Positions 29,301 through 39,209 of a stretch of DNA of 64,000 nucleotides are shown here, in pieces. Source of the stretch: Azolla caroliniana (lineage: Eukaryota > Polypodiophyta); assembly GCA_043228905.1 (NCBI GenBank), contig JBHGNT010000022.1, positions 6,262,001 through 6,326,000 of the forward strand, in the 5' to 3' direction. Every line of letters starts with the position of its first letter. Positions within the stretch are counted from its first letter, which is position 1. The translations under genes were made by a program, and so were the position numbers. Below the pieces are notes generated by a model. It was not told the DNA's origin, did no database searches, and worked only from the letters and a program-made list of their open reading frames with translations.

Positions 29301-29741
29301 TTCTTCTTCATTCTTTAATAGGAACCCACCTCCACCGATCCGAAGTTTCTTCCGGGTCTCATCCGTGAAGGCATGTCCGATATCCATGGACTTCCGAAGT
29401 GTCGGATCCCCCGAGACTTCTTTCCTCTTTTGTCCGCTATCTGCGGTTAACGGTCCCGCGGCCGGTTTCACTTTCTTCTCCACAGTCTTGTATTTCGTAC
29501 TTATCATTGCTTCTTCTTTGCGGAGCGCATCCGGCCCCATTTTCTCAATGATCTCGTACATCTCGACCGACTCCACCGGAATTACCCGGTTTCCCTGGCT
29601 TGTATCTTCCGCGAGCTCTTCAAGCCGTTGTAGTGTGTTCCCATAGAACACCTCTTCGATTATGCCCACGATTTCTTCGTCTTCTTTTATTATTGATGCC
29701 GACCATAACTTATCCTCCACTTTTCGGTATTCTTTCTTCAT
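26344..29741 (-). pseudogene. G-A pol: RT, RNase H, integrase, decayed
   Basis: A copy of the G-B pol, starting MKKEYRKVEDK at ATG 29741. RT has RFIQDLQSVNKVT, YSGYDQFQLAV and the active site PFLDDIPMKG. RNase H has VTVDTSPTGIGW. Integrase has HESDWVGHRG..CEKCQIY and ADRGELNSDK. It ends with the FAKRWFGPYEVRKVF module. Breaks: a TAA after CAPYG (28507-28509), a one-base loss after KHGVR (about 27110), a stop before MLPYALW (about 26995) and two stops near 26747-26755. Clearly older than G-B, which lies inside its gag. Confidence 0.9.
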
Positions 29742-29875
29742 TCCTCCGGTTACGGCTGTGTACGTGGATGCCCCATCTGGACCGATTCGTACTTGTTTTG
29801 CATCGAGAGGTTTCTTCCTGTGTGGGGTATCAGGGCTTCTCGGACTATCACTTCCCCACTCCGCAACAGTCCGCT

Positions 29876-31689
29876 CTAAAAATCCATTCTTGTTTGGTAC
29901 AAGAGCTCTCTCTTGTTCCTTTCATGATTATCCGGCACCGTTAGGAATTGGATAGATTTCCCTCCGTTTTGGCTCTGAGTTCGCGCAAAAGCCGCACCGC
30001 TATCGAGCACCTTCGTCTCCATCCGTGATGCCGTGATAAAAGGTTGCCCAAGGATCACAGAGTGTGAGACCTCGTCTTGTATGAAGAAATTTTGGTCGAT
30101 CTTGACATCCCCGATCTTCACCGTCACATCCGAACAATCTGCAAATAGATCTTCCGTTGCTTTAGTGGCCGCCCGGATCTTCCACCCATGATTCATGTTA
30201 ATAGGCCACTTACCCTTCCGGTAGAATTCCTTGGACATCAAGTTGATCTCCGATCCGTGATCAATCAATGCTAGCACGGGTTCTTTGATGTTACCGATTC
30301 GGACCGGAGTCTCCGTAGTTGCGCGTGCCCAATGTGGCTTTGTGTAATGAGAATTCGGTATTTCGTCCTCCGATTCAGTGTCATTCATTAGAACGGTATT
30401 TGCATTCACCCTTGGAGCGTTCTCATCCGTACTTTTCCTTTTTCTCTTCACGAGATCCACAAGAAGATCGTGGAACTCCTTCTTCGCTATTCCGAGTAAT
30501 TCTCGAAGCGAAAAATCTACCCGGCTATCGAGGATTCTCTCCTCGAACACCTTTTTCAAGTCCGTTTGTTGTTCGATGTCCGAGGCGAGCTTGAATGCTG
30601 GAATCATCTTTTCTTTTCCCTTACCTCCGGAGTTCCAGCTTTCCGGTGTCTTCGATGGACCGGCCGCCTCATCCGTGCGCCGTCGCTTCTCATCTACATA
30701 CACTTCATGCAATTGGCATAAAGCAAACACACTATTCTTATCGATGGGGCACTCCCATCCCGTAGCTTCCCGAATGCCTTCTGCGGTGCTTCGGATCTCA
30801 TTAGAGTCGGTTTTCTCGGTGTTTTCTAGCACTTCCGGCCAAAAAGACACCTTTGCTCCCGATGACTCCCTAACACGTATTCCCGCGGTTATCGCGTAAT
30901 TGTTCTTCGCTGCTATTTCCTCCTCTAGGATCTTCTTCATGCCGCCTTTCCGGAATTTCGGTCGGAGTGGCTTCCGAGAGTCCATTGAATGAATCCGATT
31001 TCCCTCGTAGTAGATAAGAGCCCGTCGTAACGCCTCTTTGTGCTCGTCGCAATCCCTCCGATCATGTTCGGTGCTATCGCACCATATGCATCGACGGTCC
31101 ATATACTTGGAACTTGTGGGACGGTCATCCAACTTCTTCACCATCGTGATTTTTAGATTGTCCATCTCTTTCAGCAACTGCTCCACCGTAGTTGCGTCGA
31201 TTCCCTTCTCAGTCGCAGCTTCCTGAGCCCGCGGTTGATGGTCTTCCGATCCGGATCTCGGTTTCGGAATCGGTTCCGAAACCCTCTTTTCTTCATTGGC
31301 AAGCCATTGCCCCCTTTTTGTGTATCGCGCGACGATATCCCGCACGCTTTCCCATCTTTCGGTGAGGCCGCTTTCGGTAGTCATGTCCTCTAGAAGCACT
31401 CCAAGATCCTTCCGGTCCCGGACGTCTACGGCTCGTAAGAACATGATAACTTTGTCCGGTGCGAGGATAGCTTGATCTCTCGCAGACAACCTCCCGAACC
31501 GACTTTCGAATGCCGAGAACACATCGAGGACCTTCATCCCCTTGTCCGGCGTCTCTACCCAATCCTCGAATCCTCTCCGCGTTGCCTTGGAGGAGTCCTC
31601 GATAGCGAACGTGGTCTTTAGCGCCTCTTCAAACGCTTCCCACATCGGATTTTGTTGTCGTAGCCCGTGGATACTTGCTTGAAGCCCGT
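29876..31689 (-). pseudogene. G-A gag-protease, main part
   Basis: From GLQASIHGLRQQNP (cut at 31689 by G-B) to the stop at 29876. It contains a CCHC knuckle CIWCDSTEHDRRDC (about 31045-31090) and a protease core LALIDHGSEINLMS (DHG at 30255-30263), with an ILGQPFI segment after it. The stop TAG follows Asp-Phe on a T5 run. The pol frame (-1) is open past this point (TGG at 29856-29858 where G-B has TAG). The N-terminus is at 38943-39171. Confidence 0.88.
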
Positions 31690-32480
31690 TGTCGTGCCTT
31701 TCGGCTCCGGATCGTTGCGTGAGTCGGGTGGGAACCACAGAGGTCTTGGACTAGGAGAAAGAAGTTCGTGAGATAGAGATTAATTATGAGTAAATAGCAA
31801 AGAGAAAGATAAGAAACTCGTGAATCACACGAGTATACTATATTAATTGGTACTTAGGGTGTTATGAGAGAAGTAGATGTATAAATCGTGAATCCCACGA
31901 ATAATTTTTGTATTGATTAATCCCCTAATCCAAATAATCAACAACCCTTTATATATTTCTCTCCTCCTTATATAAGGAAGGAAGAGCTAAGCATGGCTTC
32001 ATGCTTTTTTTTTTTTACAAAAAGTGTTCATGTCCACTAAAAGTGCATGTGATGCTTTTTTATTTCCTAAGTATAGGGCTCATGCACGCTAGATGTGCAT
32101 GAGTTATTTTTAGTGTCTCGTGTTTTCTTTTTCATATATTAAAAAAAATACACGATTTACCTTTTAATAAAGGTATGCATAAATAAAGGTCTTATACGTA
32201 TTAAATCTATATTTAAAACACTTAAGATAAGTTAATGTAATGGTAATGTTGGGGTTTGTCAACGTGGAGGTGCAGAGTTCGAATCATGCCCTGCGCAGTA
32301 GTGAGTATTTCCTTCTTCTTTTTTTACATTTATGTCTCTTTATCCGGCTCTTCCTTGCCGGTATGCCGTTTTCCTCCTTGCCGGTATGCCGTTTTCTTCC
32401 GGTTCTCACCGAGCACTCCATTCTCTATCTGGAGGGACAAAAATATAATTTCCACATAGTGTGCAACCTACACTACGACA
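31690..32480 (-). repeat. 3' LTR of gypsy G-B
   Basis: In element sense it runs TGTCGTAG...GGCACGACA. TATA box TTATATAAGG at about 31969-31978. The tRNA-like segment with B box AGTTCGAATCATGCC is at 32276-32290, on the plus strand and so antisense to the element. The PPT GGTTTGGAGGGGGCGAG lies just outside (32481-32497). The pol stop at 32468 is 13 bases inside the LTR. Confidence 0.92.
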
Positions 32481-35400
32481 CTCGCCCCCTCCAAACCCGC
32501 ACATCCTCCGGTATGTGCCGAAGTTCTTGATTCTTCGTATCCGTCTTCATCCGAAGCTTCCTCCGATTCTCCCCTTATGTCGACTATGAGTTGTAATCCA
32601 CTTTCTTCGCTTCCCGCATCATTGTGGTCTTCGTCCGATTGCTCCTCGTTGTCGGCCTTGACTTGGATCACATAAGGTTTGTCGTCGGTCCGCTTCTTGA
32701 AAATCTTCACCCGCTTCCCGGCTATAGGCACTCGTAGTATTGTTCCATCCAACTCGGACAGTCGGTACGTCCCGTTGTCGAAGACCTTCCGAACCTCGTA
32801 CGGCCCGAACCACCTTTTCGCGAATTTCCACATCGTTGTATGTTGATGGTCCAAGCTACTATCATAGACGATCACCCAATCTCCTTCTTCAATCCTCCTC
32901 GGTCGTAGTCGGTGCTTTGTGTTGAACCGGCTTTTGTTCCGGAACCGTGCTTCTTGTTTTCGGCGTGACGCTTCCGCTACATCTTTCGGTCTTCCCTCCA
33001 GTTGTCGTATCCGGACCGCTAGTAGTTCTTCCCGGCTCATCTCTTCCTTCCACGGTAGTATTGTCCATGTCGCGATTGCGGTTTCCGTTGGCATTACCGG
33101 TGCTTGTCTGGTCATGAGTTCTGTCGGCATGTAACCGGTCACGGAGCTATGCGTCGTCCGATCCGCCCATAGTGCATACGGAAGCATTTGTGGCCAATCC
33201 TTCACCCTTCCGTCGCATGCCTTCGCAAGTGCTTTCACGATCGGACTATGTCCTCGTTCGATCTTCCCGTTGGCCTCCGGATTGTAGGCCGTTGTCAACG
33301 TTAACCGAACTCCATGTTTGGCGAAGAATCCCCTAGCTTTGTCCGAGTCGAGTTCTCCCCGGTCCGCAATCACTTGTCCTACGCAGCCGTACCTACAAAA
33401 CACTTCTTCCAAAAGAAATTGGCACACCGCGGCACACGTTTTCCTCCGAAGCGCTCGACCTTCAACTTGGTTTGTGAGATCTTCTCGAGCTAACACCAAG
33501 TATTTCTTTTGTCCAATCCCGGTCGGCATAGCTACAATGTCGACCATCCACTTGAAGTTGATTGTCGGTGAGAATGTCGGATGCAGCTCATCTCGGTGTC
33601 GGACCCCGGTGTAGACTTGACATTTCTCGCAGCTTTCTGTGAACTCCGCGACATCTTTATACATGTTCTTCCACCAATATCTTTGCTTGATTTTCACAAA
33701 AGTTGCCCATGTTCCTCGATGTCCAGCCCAATCGGATTCGTGGAACTCGAACATTATCCGGTTTTGTTGCTCTTTCGTCCCGACTACTCGAAGTGGTATC
33801 CCATCCGGTCTTTTCGGCGTCCTCCATATTAAACCGTTTTCCAAGAAGAACTTTCGGACTTGCCTCTTCTTCCTTCGGATCTCGGCTCTCCTTTCTTTAT
33901 CATTGGTTGAATCCTCGACCTCTTGTAGCATCTTCCCGATCATCAAGGTTTCCCCCTCGTATTCTTCTCCCCGGAATTCTCGGATCACGTTCACTCGGCA
34001 TATGTGTTCTGACGTGAAGTAGTCTTCGGAAACTTCTTCATTATCTGATTCGGTTATGTCGTCTTCAAACCGCGCCCTCGATAACATGTCCGCTACCGCG
34101 TTGTCCTTCCCCGAGATGTGTCGAACCTCCGGATTAAGTGACTTGACATATGCAATCCACCTTAGCATAGCCACATCCGGTATCGTACAACACCGCATCA
34201 TCCCGAGTATCGGAAGACAATCCGTCTCGATCACCACTTCAGCTCCGATCAAATAATCCCGATCCGATTTTATCGCCGACACGACTCCCCACAATTCTCT
34301 TTTGACTTGTGCATATCCGCGTTGCCTTTCGTTGAGGACCTTTGCTCCAAATCGGATCGGATACCGCGAACCATCCGAGTCGGCTTGATTGATGACCCAC
34401 CCGATACCGGTTGGACTTGTATCAACCGTTACTATGATTGGCCGCTCGTAGCTTGGCTTCTTAAGTGATTCCGCCCTCCATAGTGTCTTCTTGAGCTTCC
34501 TCATGGCTTTAGTGTGTTCCGGTTTCCACTCGAATTTCTTACCTTTCCGCAACAAGTGATAGAGCGGGTCCGCTATATGTGCATAGTGCGGAATCCATAT
34601 GTGATAGAATGCACACGCACCCAGAAACCTTCGGACTTCCGATGTTGACTCACATACTTCCTTCATAGCTTGAATCGCATCGATCTTTGTTGGTGACGGT
34701 CTTCGGTCGTAGGGTCCACATAGATGTCCGACCACCAATATTTCTTCTTGCCCGAATGCCGATTTCTCCCCGGAAAGTGTTAGGTGCACATCTTCTAGCT
34801 TTCGCAACACTTTCTCGCAATCATGAATATGGTCGACCACGAACTTTCGGCATCCCCGATCATCCATAGTCTCATCTTTTTCTTCCACCGCGCATCCTTT
34901 CATCGGAATGTCATCTAGAAACGGCATCGTTATCTCCGGGATGCAATCTCGAAGCACCTTGTTCATCGCGTTCATCATATGTGCAACCGAGTTTGTCGCT
35001 CCTTGTGGTAGTGTGCACATTCGAACTAGTCCTATCGGTGTCCGCATGGTAGTGATGTCTCGGCTCTCCACGGCTAGTTGGAATTGGTCATACCCCGAGT
35101 ATAGGTCCCCGATGGAGTATATCGCACGTCCGGCAAAAGCTTCCGCGAATTCGTCCACTATCGGACCGACTCCCGAGTTCCGGATCGTGACCTTGTTCAC
35201 CGGTTGCAAGTCTTGGATGAATCGGAGTGACCCATTCTTCTTCTGAACCGTAAACCATCGATTTGAGTACGGAGCACTTGATGGCTCTAGAATCCCCATC
35301 GCCACCTTCTCCTTGAGCAAGTCGATGACTTTCGGAATATGCGCCCGTGGCACCGGAATCGGCTTCAGGTTCCACGGTACATGATCAATCGTGAAAATCA

Positions 35401-35935
35401 CCATCGGCTCCACTATCTTTGGATCAATGCATCCGATCTCCCTCGATGTGAACGCGAATGCTTTGCCATGTTGCTCCAACATCTCTCGAAACCGTTTTTC
35501 TTCTTCTTGTAAGAGGAACCCACCTCCACCGATCCGAAGTTTCTTCCGGGTCTCATCTGTGAAGGCATGTCCGATATCCACGGACTTCCGAAGTGTCGGA
35601 TCTCCCGAGACTTCTTTCTTCTTTTGTTCGCGATCGGCGGGTAGTGGTCCCGCGGCCGGTTTCACCTTCTTCTCCACGGTCTTGTATTTCGTACTTACCA
35701 TTGCTTCTTCTTTGCGGAGCGCATCCGGCCCCATTTTCGCAACGATCTCGTACATCTCGACCGATTCCACCGGGACTACCCGGTTCCCTTGGCTTTTATC
35801 TTCCGCAAGCTCTTCAAGCCGTTGTAGTGTATTCCCATAGAACACTTCCTCGATCACTCCCACGATTTCTTCGTCTTCTTTTATTATTGATGCCGACCGT
35901 AACTTATCCTCCACTTGTCGGTATTGTTTCTTCAT
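32468..35935 (-). CDS. G-B Pol: reverse transcriptase, RNase H, integrase
   Basis: 1,155 residues from ATG 35935 (MKKQYRQVED). RT: PYSNRWFTVQKKNGS, FIQDLQPVNKV, YSGYDQFQLAVES, LPQGATNS, active site MPFLDDIPMKG (about 339). RNase H: VTVDTSPTGIGWV (about 505), KRELWGVVSAI, IETDCLPIL, ISGKDNAVADMLSR. Integrase: HESDWAGH..CEKCQVY (about 735-775) and catalytic Asp (VDIVAMP, about 800), Asp (ADRGELD, about 860) and Glu (GKIERGH, about 892). GPY/F module WFGPYEVRKVF (about 1043). No chromodomain follows, only an acidic Ser/Glu tail. The frame upstream is open only to a TAG at 36050-36052, so translation from gag by -1 frameshift would stop there unless read through. Confidence 0.92.
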   Translation of the reverse strand: MKKQYRQVEDKLRSASIIKEDEEIVGVIEEVFYGNTLQRLEELAEDKSQGNRVVPVESVEMYEIVAKMGPDALRKEEAMVSTKYKTVEKKVKPAAGPLPADREQKKKEVSGDPTLRKSVDIGHAFTDETRKKLRIGGGGFLLQEEEKRFREMLEQHGKAFAFTSREIGCIDPKIVEPMVIFTIDHVPWNLKPIPVPRAHIPKVIDLLKEKVAMGILEPSSAPYSNRWFTVQKKNGSLRFIQDLQPVNKVTIRNSGVGPIVDEFAEAFAGRAIYSIGDLYSGYDQFQLAVESRDITTMRTPIGLVRMCTLPQGATNSVAHMMNAMNKVLRDCIPEITMPFLDDIPMKGCAVEEKDETMDDRGCRKFVVDHIHDCEKVLRKLEDVHLTLSGEKSAFGQEEILVVGHLCGPYDRRPSPTKIDAIQAMKEVCESTSEVRRFLGACAFYHIWIPHYAHIADPLYHLLRKGKKFEWKPEHTKAMRKLKKTLWRAESLKKPSYERPIIVTVDTSPTGIGWVINQADSDGSRYPIRFGAKVLNERQRGYAQVKRELWGVVSAIKSDRDYLIGAEVVIETDCLPILGMMRCCTIPDVAMLRWIAYVKSLNPEVRHISGKDNAVADMLSRARFEDDITESDNEEVSEDYFTSEHICRVNVIREFRGEEYEGETLMIGKMLQEVEDSTNDKERRAEIRRKKRQVRKFFLENGLIWRTPKRPDGIPLRVVGTKEQQNRIMFEFHESDWAGHRGTWATFVKIKQRYWWKNMYKDVAEFTESCEKCQVYTGVRHRDELHPTFSPTINFKWMVDIVAMPTGIGQKKYLVLAREDLTNQVEGRALRRKTCAAVCQFLLEEVFCRYGCVGQVIADRGELDSDKARGFFAKHGVRLTLTTAYNPEANGKIERGHSPIVKALAKACDGRVKDWPQMLPYALWADRTTHSSVTGYMPTELMTRQAPVMPTETAIATWTILPWKEEMSREELLAVRIRQLEGRPKDVAEASRRKQEARFRNKSRFNTKHRLRPRRIEEGDWVIVYDSSLDHQHTTMWKFAKRWFGPYEVRKVFDNGTYRLSELDGTILRVPIAGKRVKIFKKRTDDKPYVIQVKADNEEQSDEDHNDAGSEESGLQLIVDIRGESEEASDEDGYEESRTSAHTGGCAGLEGASVVV

Positions 35936-36069
35936 TCCTCCGGTTACGGCCGTGTACGTAGATGCCCCATCCGGGCCGATTCGTACTTGTTTTGCTCCGA
36001 GAGTTTTCTTCCTGTGTGGGGTATCAGGGCTTCTCGGACTATCACTTCCCTACTCCGCAACAGTCCGCT

Positions 36070-38109
36070 TTAAAAATCCATTCTCACTTGGGACAAGAGT
36101 TCCCTCTTGTTCCTTTCGTGATTTGCCGGCACCGTTAGGAATTGGACGGATTTCCCTCCGTTTTGGCTCCGAATTCGCGCAAAAGCCGCACCACTATCGA
36201 GCACCTTCGTCTCCATCCGTGAAGCCGTGATAAAGGGTTGGCCGAGGATGACAGAATGTGAAACCTCATCCTGCACAAAGAAATTTTGGTCAATTTCGAC
36301 ATCCCCGATCTTTACCGTCACATCCGGACAAGCCGCAAATAGGTCTTCTGTCGTTTTCGTGGCTGCCCGAATCTTCCATCCATGGTTGGTGTTTATAGGC
36401 CACTTCCCCTTTCGGTAGAACTCCTTGGACATCAAGTTGATCTCCGATCCGTGATCAATCAATGCTAGCACGGGTTCTTTGATGTTGCCGATTCGGACCG
36501 GAGTCTCCGTAGTCGCACGTGCCCAGTGTGGCCTTGTATAGTGGGAGTTCGGAATTTCGCCTTCCACTTCGGTGTCGTTCATTGAAACGGTATTTGCACT
36601 CACCCTTGGAGCATTTTCCTCCGTACTTTGTCTCTTCCTTTTCACGAGATCCACGAGAAGATCGTGAAACTCCTTCTTCGCTATTCCGAGTAGTTCCCGC
36701 AGCGAAAAATCTACCCGGCTATCCAAGATTCTTTCCTCGAACACTCTTTTCAAGTCAGTTTGTTGTTCTATGTCCGAGGCGAGCTTGAATGCCGGAGTCG
36801 CCTTTTCTTTTCCCTTACCTCCGGAGTTCCAGCTTTCCGGTATCTTCGATGGTCCGGCCGCATCCTCCGTGCGCCGTCGTTTCTCGTCCACATACACCTC
36901 ATGTAATTGACACAGGGCGTATATGCTATTCTTGTCGACAGGGCACTCCCATCCCGTAGCTTCCCGGATGCCTTCCGCGGTGTTTCGGATATCGTTGGAG
37001 TCGGTTTTCTCGGTGTTTCCTAGCACCTCCGGCCAGAAAGACGCCTTCGCTCCCGATGACTCCCCGACACATATTCCCGCGGTTGTCGCATAGTTGCTTC
37101 TTGCCGCTAACTCCTCCTCGAGCACCTTCTTCATGCCGCCTTTCCGGAAGTTCGGTCGGAGTGGCTTCCGAGAGTCCATCGAATGAATCCGGTTTCCCTC
37201 GTAGTAGATGAGATCCCGTCGTAGCGCCTCCTTATGGTCGTCGCAATCCCTCCGATCGTGTTCGGCGTTATCGCACCATATGCACCGTCGATCCGTATAT
37301 TTGGAGCTTGTGGGGCGGTCATCCGACTTCTTCACCATCGCGATCTTTAGATTCTCCATCTCCTTCAGCAGCTGCTCCACCGTAGATGCGTCGACTCCCT
37401 TCTCGGCCGTAATCTCCCGAGCCCTCGGTTGATGGTCTTCCAGTCCCGTTCTCGGTTTCGGAATCGGTTCCGAAACCCTCTTTTCTTCGTTGGCAAGCCA
37501 TTGCCCCCTCTTCGTGTACCGCGCGACGATATCCCGCACGCTTTCCCATGTTTCGGTGAGGCCGCTTTCGGTGGTCGTGTCCTCAAGAAGCACTCCGAAA
37601 TCTTTCCGGTCCCGGACGTCCACAGCTCGCAAAAACATGATGACTTTGTCCGGTGCAAGAATAGTTTGATCTCTCGCGGACAACCTCCCGAACCAACTTT
37701 CGAATGTCGAAAACACTTCGAGGACCTTCAGCCCCTTACCTGACGTTTCCACCCAATCCTCGAATCCCCTCCGCGTTGCCTTGGAGGAGTCCTCGATGGC
37801 AAACGTGGTCTTTAACGCCTCTTCGAATGCTTCCCACGTCGGATTTTGTTGTTGCAACCCGTGGATACTCCCTTGAAGCCCGTCGGTCGCCACCCGGTTA
37901 AAGGATGTCACTTGCAGTCCTTCCGAAGCCCGGCACCGGAGCATCTCCGCCTTGTAGTCCTGCAAATATCGCGACACATCCTTACCATTAAATTGCCCGT
38001 TGCGTTGCACGAGCCGCTCTACTGATGCCGAAATCTCCGACATCGTGCGTTGTTCTTGAAGCATCCGTTCGAACATCGCCATCATATTGTTAGCTTGTTG
38101 AGCCTCCAT
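36070..38109 (-). CDS. G-B Gag-protease
   Basis: 679 residues from ATG 38109 (MEAQQANNMMAMFERM), 15-20 bases after the PBS. An N-terminal gag core (VSRYLQDYKAEMLR, VATDGLQGSIHG, TWEAFEEALKTTFAIED, SARDQTILAPDKVIMFLRAV) is followed by a CCHC knuckle CIWCDNAEHDRRDC (about 275-289). After a spacer comes a retropepsin-like protease at the end: LALIDHGSEINLMS (about 547-560), then ILGQPFI. The active-site triplet is Asp-His-Gly instead of Asp-Ser/Thr-Gly. It is the same in G-A, so it is ancestral and not decay. Protease fused to gag with pol in the -1 frame resembles a retroviral layout. Confidence 0.9.
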   Translation of the reverse strand: MEAQQANNMMAMFERMLQEQRTMSEISASVERLVQRNGQFNGKDVSRYLQDYKAEMLRCRASEGLQVTSFNRVATDGLQGSIHGLQQQNPTWEAFEEALKTTFAIEDSSKATRRGFEDWVETSGKGLKVLEVFSTFESWFGRLSARDQTILAPDKVIMFLRAVDVRDRKDFGVLLEDTTTESGLTETWESVRDIVARYTKRGQWLANEEKRVSEPIPKPRTGLEDHQPRAREITAEKGVDASTVEQLLKEMENLKIAMVKKSDDRPTSSKYTDRRCIWCDNAEHDRRDCDDHKEALRRDLIYYEGNRIHSMDSRKPLRPNFRKGGMKKVLEEELAARSNYATTAGICVGESSGAKASFWPEVLGNTEKTDSNDIRNTAEGIREATGWECPVDKNSIYALCQLHEVYVDEKRRRTEDAAGPSKIPESWNSGGKGKEKATPAFKLASDIEQQTDLKRVFEERILDSRVDFSLRELLGIAKKEFHDLLVDLVKRKRQSTEENAPRVSANTVSMNDTEVEGEIPNSHYTRPHWARATTETPVRIGNIKEPVLALIDHGSEINLMSKEFYRKGKWPINTNHGWKIRAATKTTEDLFAACPDVTVKIGDVEIDQNFFVQDEVSHSVILGQPFITASRMETKVLDSGAAFARIRSQNGGKSVQFLTVPANHERNKRELLSQVRMDF

Positions 38110-38127
38110 CTCCTTGCCACCCGTTTT

Positions 38128-38146
38128 CACGTCGGGTTCACCAACT
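38128..38146 (-). promoter_or_regulatory. Primer-binding site of G-B
   Basis: Element sense: TTGGTGAACCCGACGTGAA just after the 5' LTR. Conserved in G-A (39190-39207). I cannot assign the tRNA with confidence. Confidence 0.6.
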
Positions 38147-38147
38147 G

Positions 38148-38938
38148 TGTCGTGCCTTTCGGCTCCGGATCGTTGCGTGAGTCGGGTGGGAACCACAGAG
38201 GTCTTGGACTAGGAGAAAGAAGTTCGTGAGATAGAGATTAATTATGAGTAAATAGCAAAGAGAAAGATAAGAAACTCGTGAATCACACGAGTATACTATA
38301 TTAATTGGTACTTAGGGTGTTAAGAGAGAAGTAGATGTATAAATCGTGAATCCCACGAATAATTTTTGTATTGATTAATCCCCTAATCCAAATAATCAAC
38401 AACCCTTTATATATTTCTCTCCTCCTTATATAAGGAAGGAAGAGCTAAGCATGGCTTCATGCTTTTTTTTTTTTACAAAAAGTGTTCATGTCCACTAAAA
38501 GTGCATGTGATGCTTTTTTATTTCCTAAGTATAGGGCTCATGCACGCTAGATGTGCATGAGTTATTTTTAGTGTCTCGTGTTTTCTTTTTCATATATTAA
38601 AAAAAATACACGATTTACCTTTTAATAAAGGTATGCATAAATAAAGGTCTTATACGTATTAAATCTATATTTAAAACACTTAAGATAAGTTAATGTAATG
38701 GTAAGGTTGGGGTTTGTAAACGTGGAGGTGCAGAGTTCGAATCACGCCCTACGTAGTAGTGAGTATTTCCTTCTTCTTTTTTTACATTTATGTCTCTTTA
38801 TCCGGCTCTTCCTTGCCGGTATGCCGTTTTCCTCCTTGCCGGTATGCCGTTTTCTTCCGGTTCTCACCGAGCACTCCATTCTCTATCTGGAGGGACAAAA
38901 ATATAATTTCCACATAGTGTGCAACCTACACTACGACA
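38148..38938 (-). repeat. 5' LTR of gypsy G-B
   Basis: Pair of 31690-32480. TATA box at about 38427-38436. Antisense tRNA-like segment at 38690-38760 with B box AGTTCGAATCACGCC. Confidence 0.92.
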
Positions 38939-39171
38939 CCGTCGGTAGCCACCCGGTTGAAGGATGTCACTTGCAGTCCTTCTAAAATCCCGCACCGTAG
39001 CATTTCCGCCTTGTAGTCCCGAAGATAGCGTGATACGTCCCTTCCGTTGAATTGCCCGATCCGTTGCACGAGCCGCTCTACTACCGCCGCTATCTCCAAC
39101 ATTGCACGTTGTTCCTGAAGCATCCGCTCGGACATCATCATCATGTTGTTAACCTCCGGTTGATTTTCCAT
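38939..39171 (-). pseudogene. G-A gag N-terminus, cut off by G-B
   Basis: From ATG 39171 (MENQPEVNNMM) through ERLVQRIGQFNGRDVSRYLRDYKAEMLR to RVATDG, where G-B enters. Together with 29876-31689 it makes one gag. The PBS is at 39190-39207. Confidence 0.9.
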
Positions 39172-39209
39172 CTCCTTGCCACCCGTGTTCACGTCGGGTT
39201 CACCACTTG

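Larger units (their letters stand above)
31686..38942 (-). mobile_element. Near-intact Ty3/gypsy element G-B with 4-bp TSD CCGT, inserted in G-A gag
   Basis: LTRs 31690-32480 and 38148-38938, 791 bp each, with about eight differences by eye. CCGT stands on both outer sides (31686-31689, 38939-38942). Removing G-B rejoins the G-A gag at VATDG/LQASI, as in the G-B gag itself (VATDGLQGSI). Both long frames are open. The only defect that I see is one TAG near the start of the pol frame. The insertion is in the same orientation as its close relative G-A. Confidence 0.94.

Noticed and set aside
32468-32700. Chromodomain at the G-B Pol C-terminus.
   Set aside because: After the GPY/F module only an acidic Ser/Glu tail follows. 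No aromatic cage or chromodomain pattern is visible.
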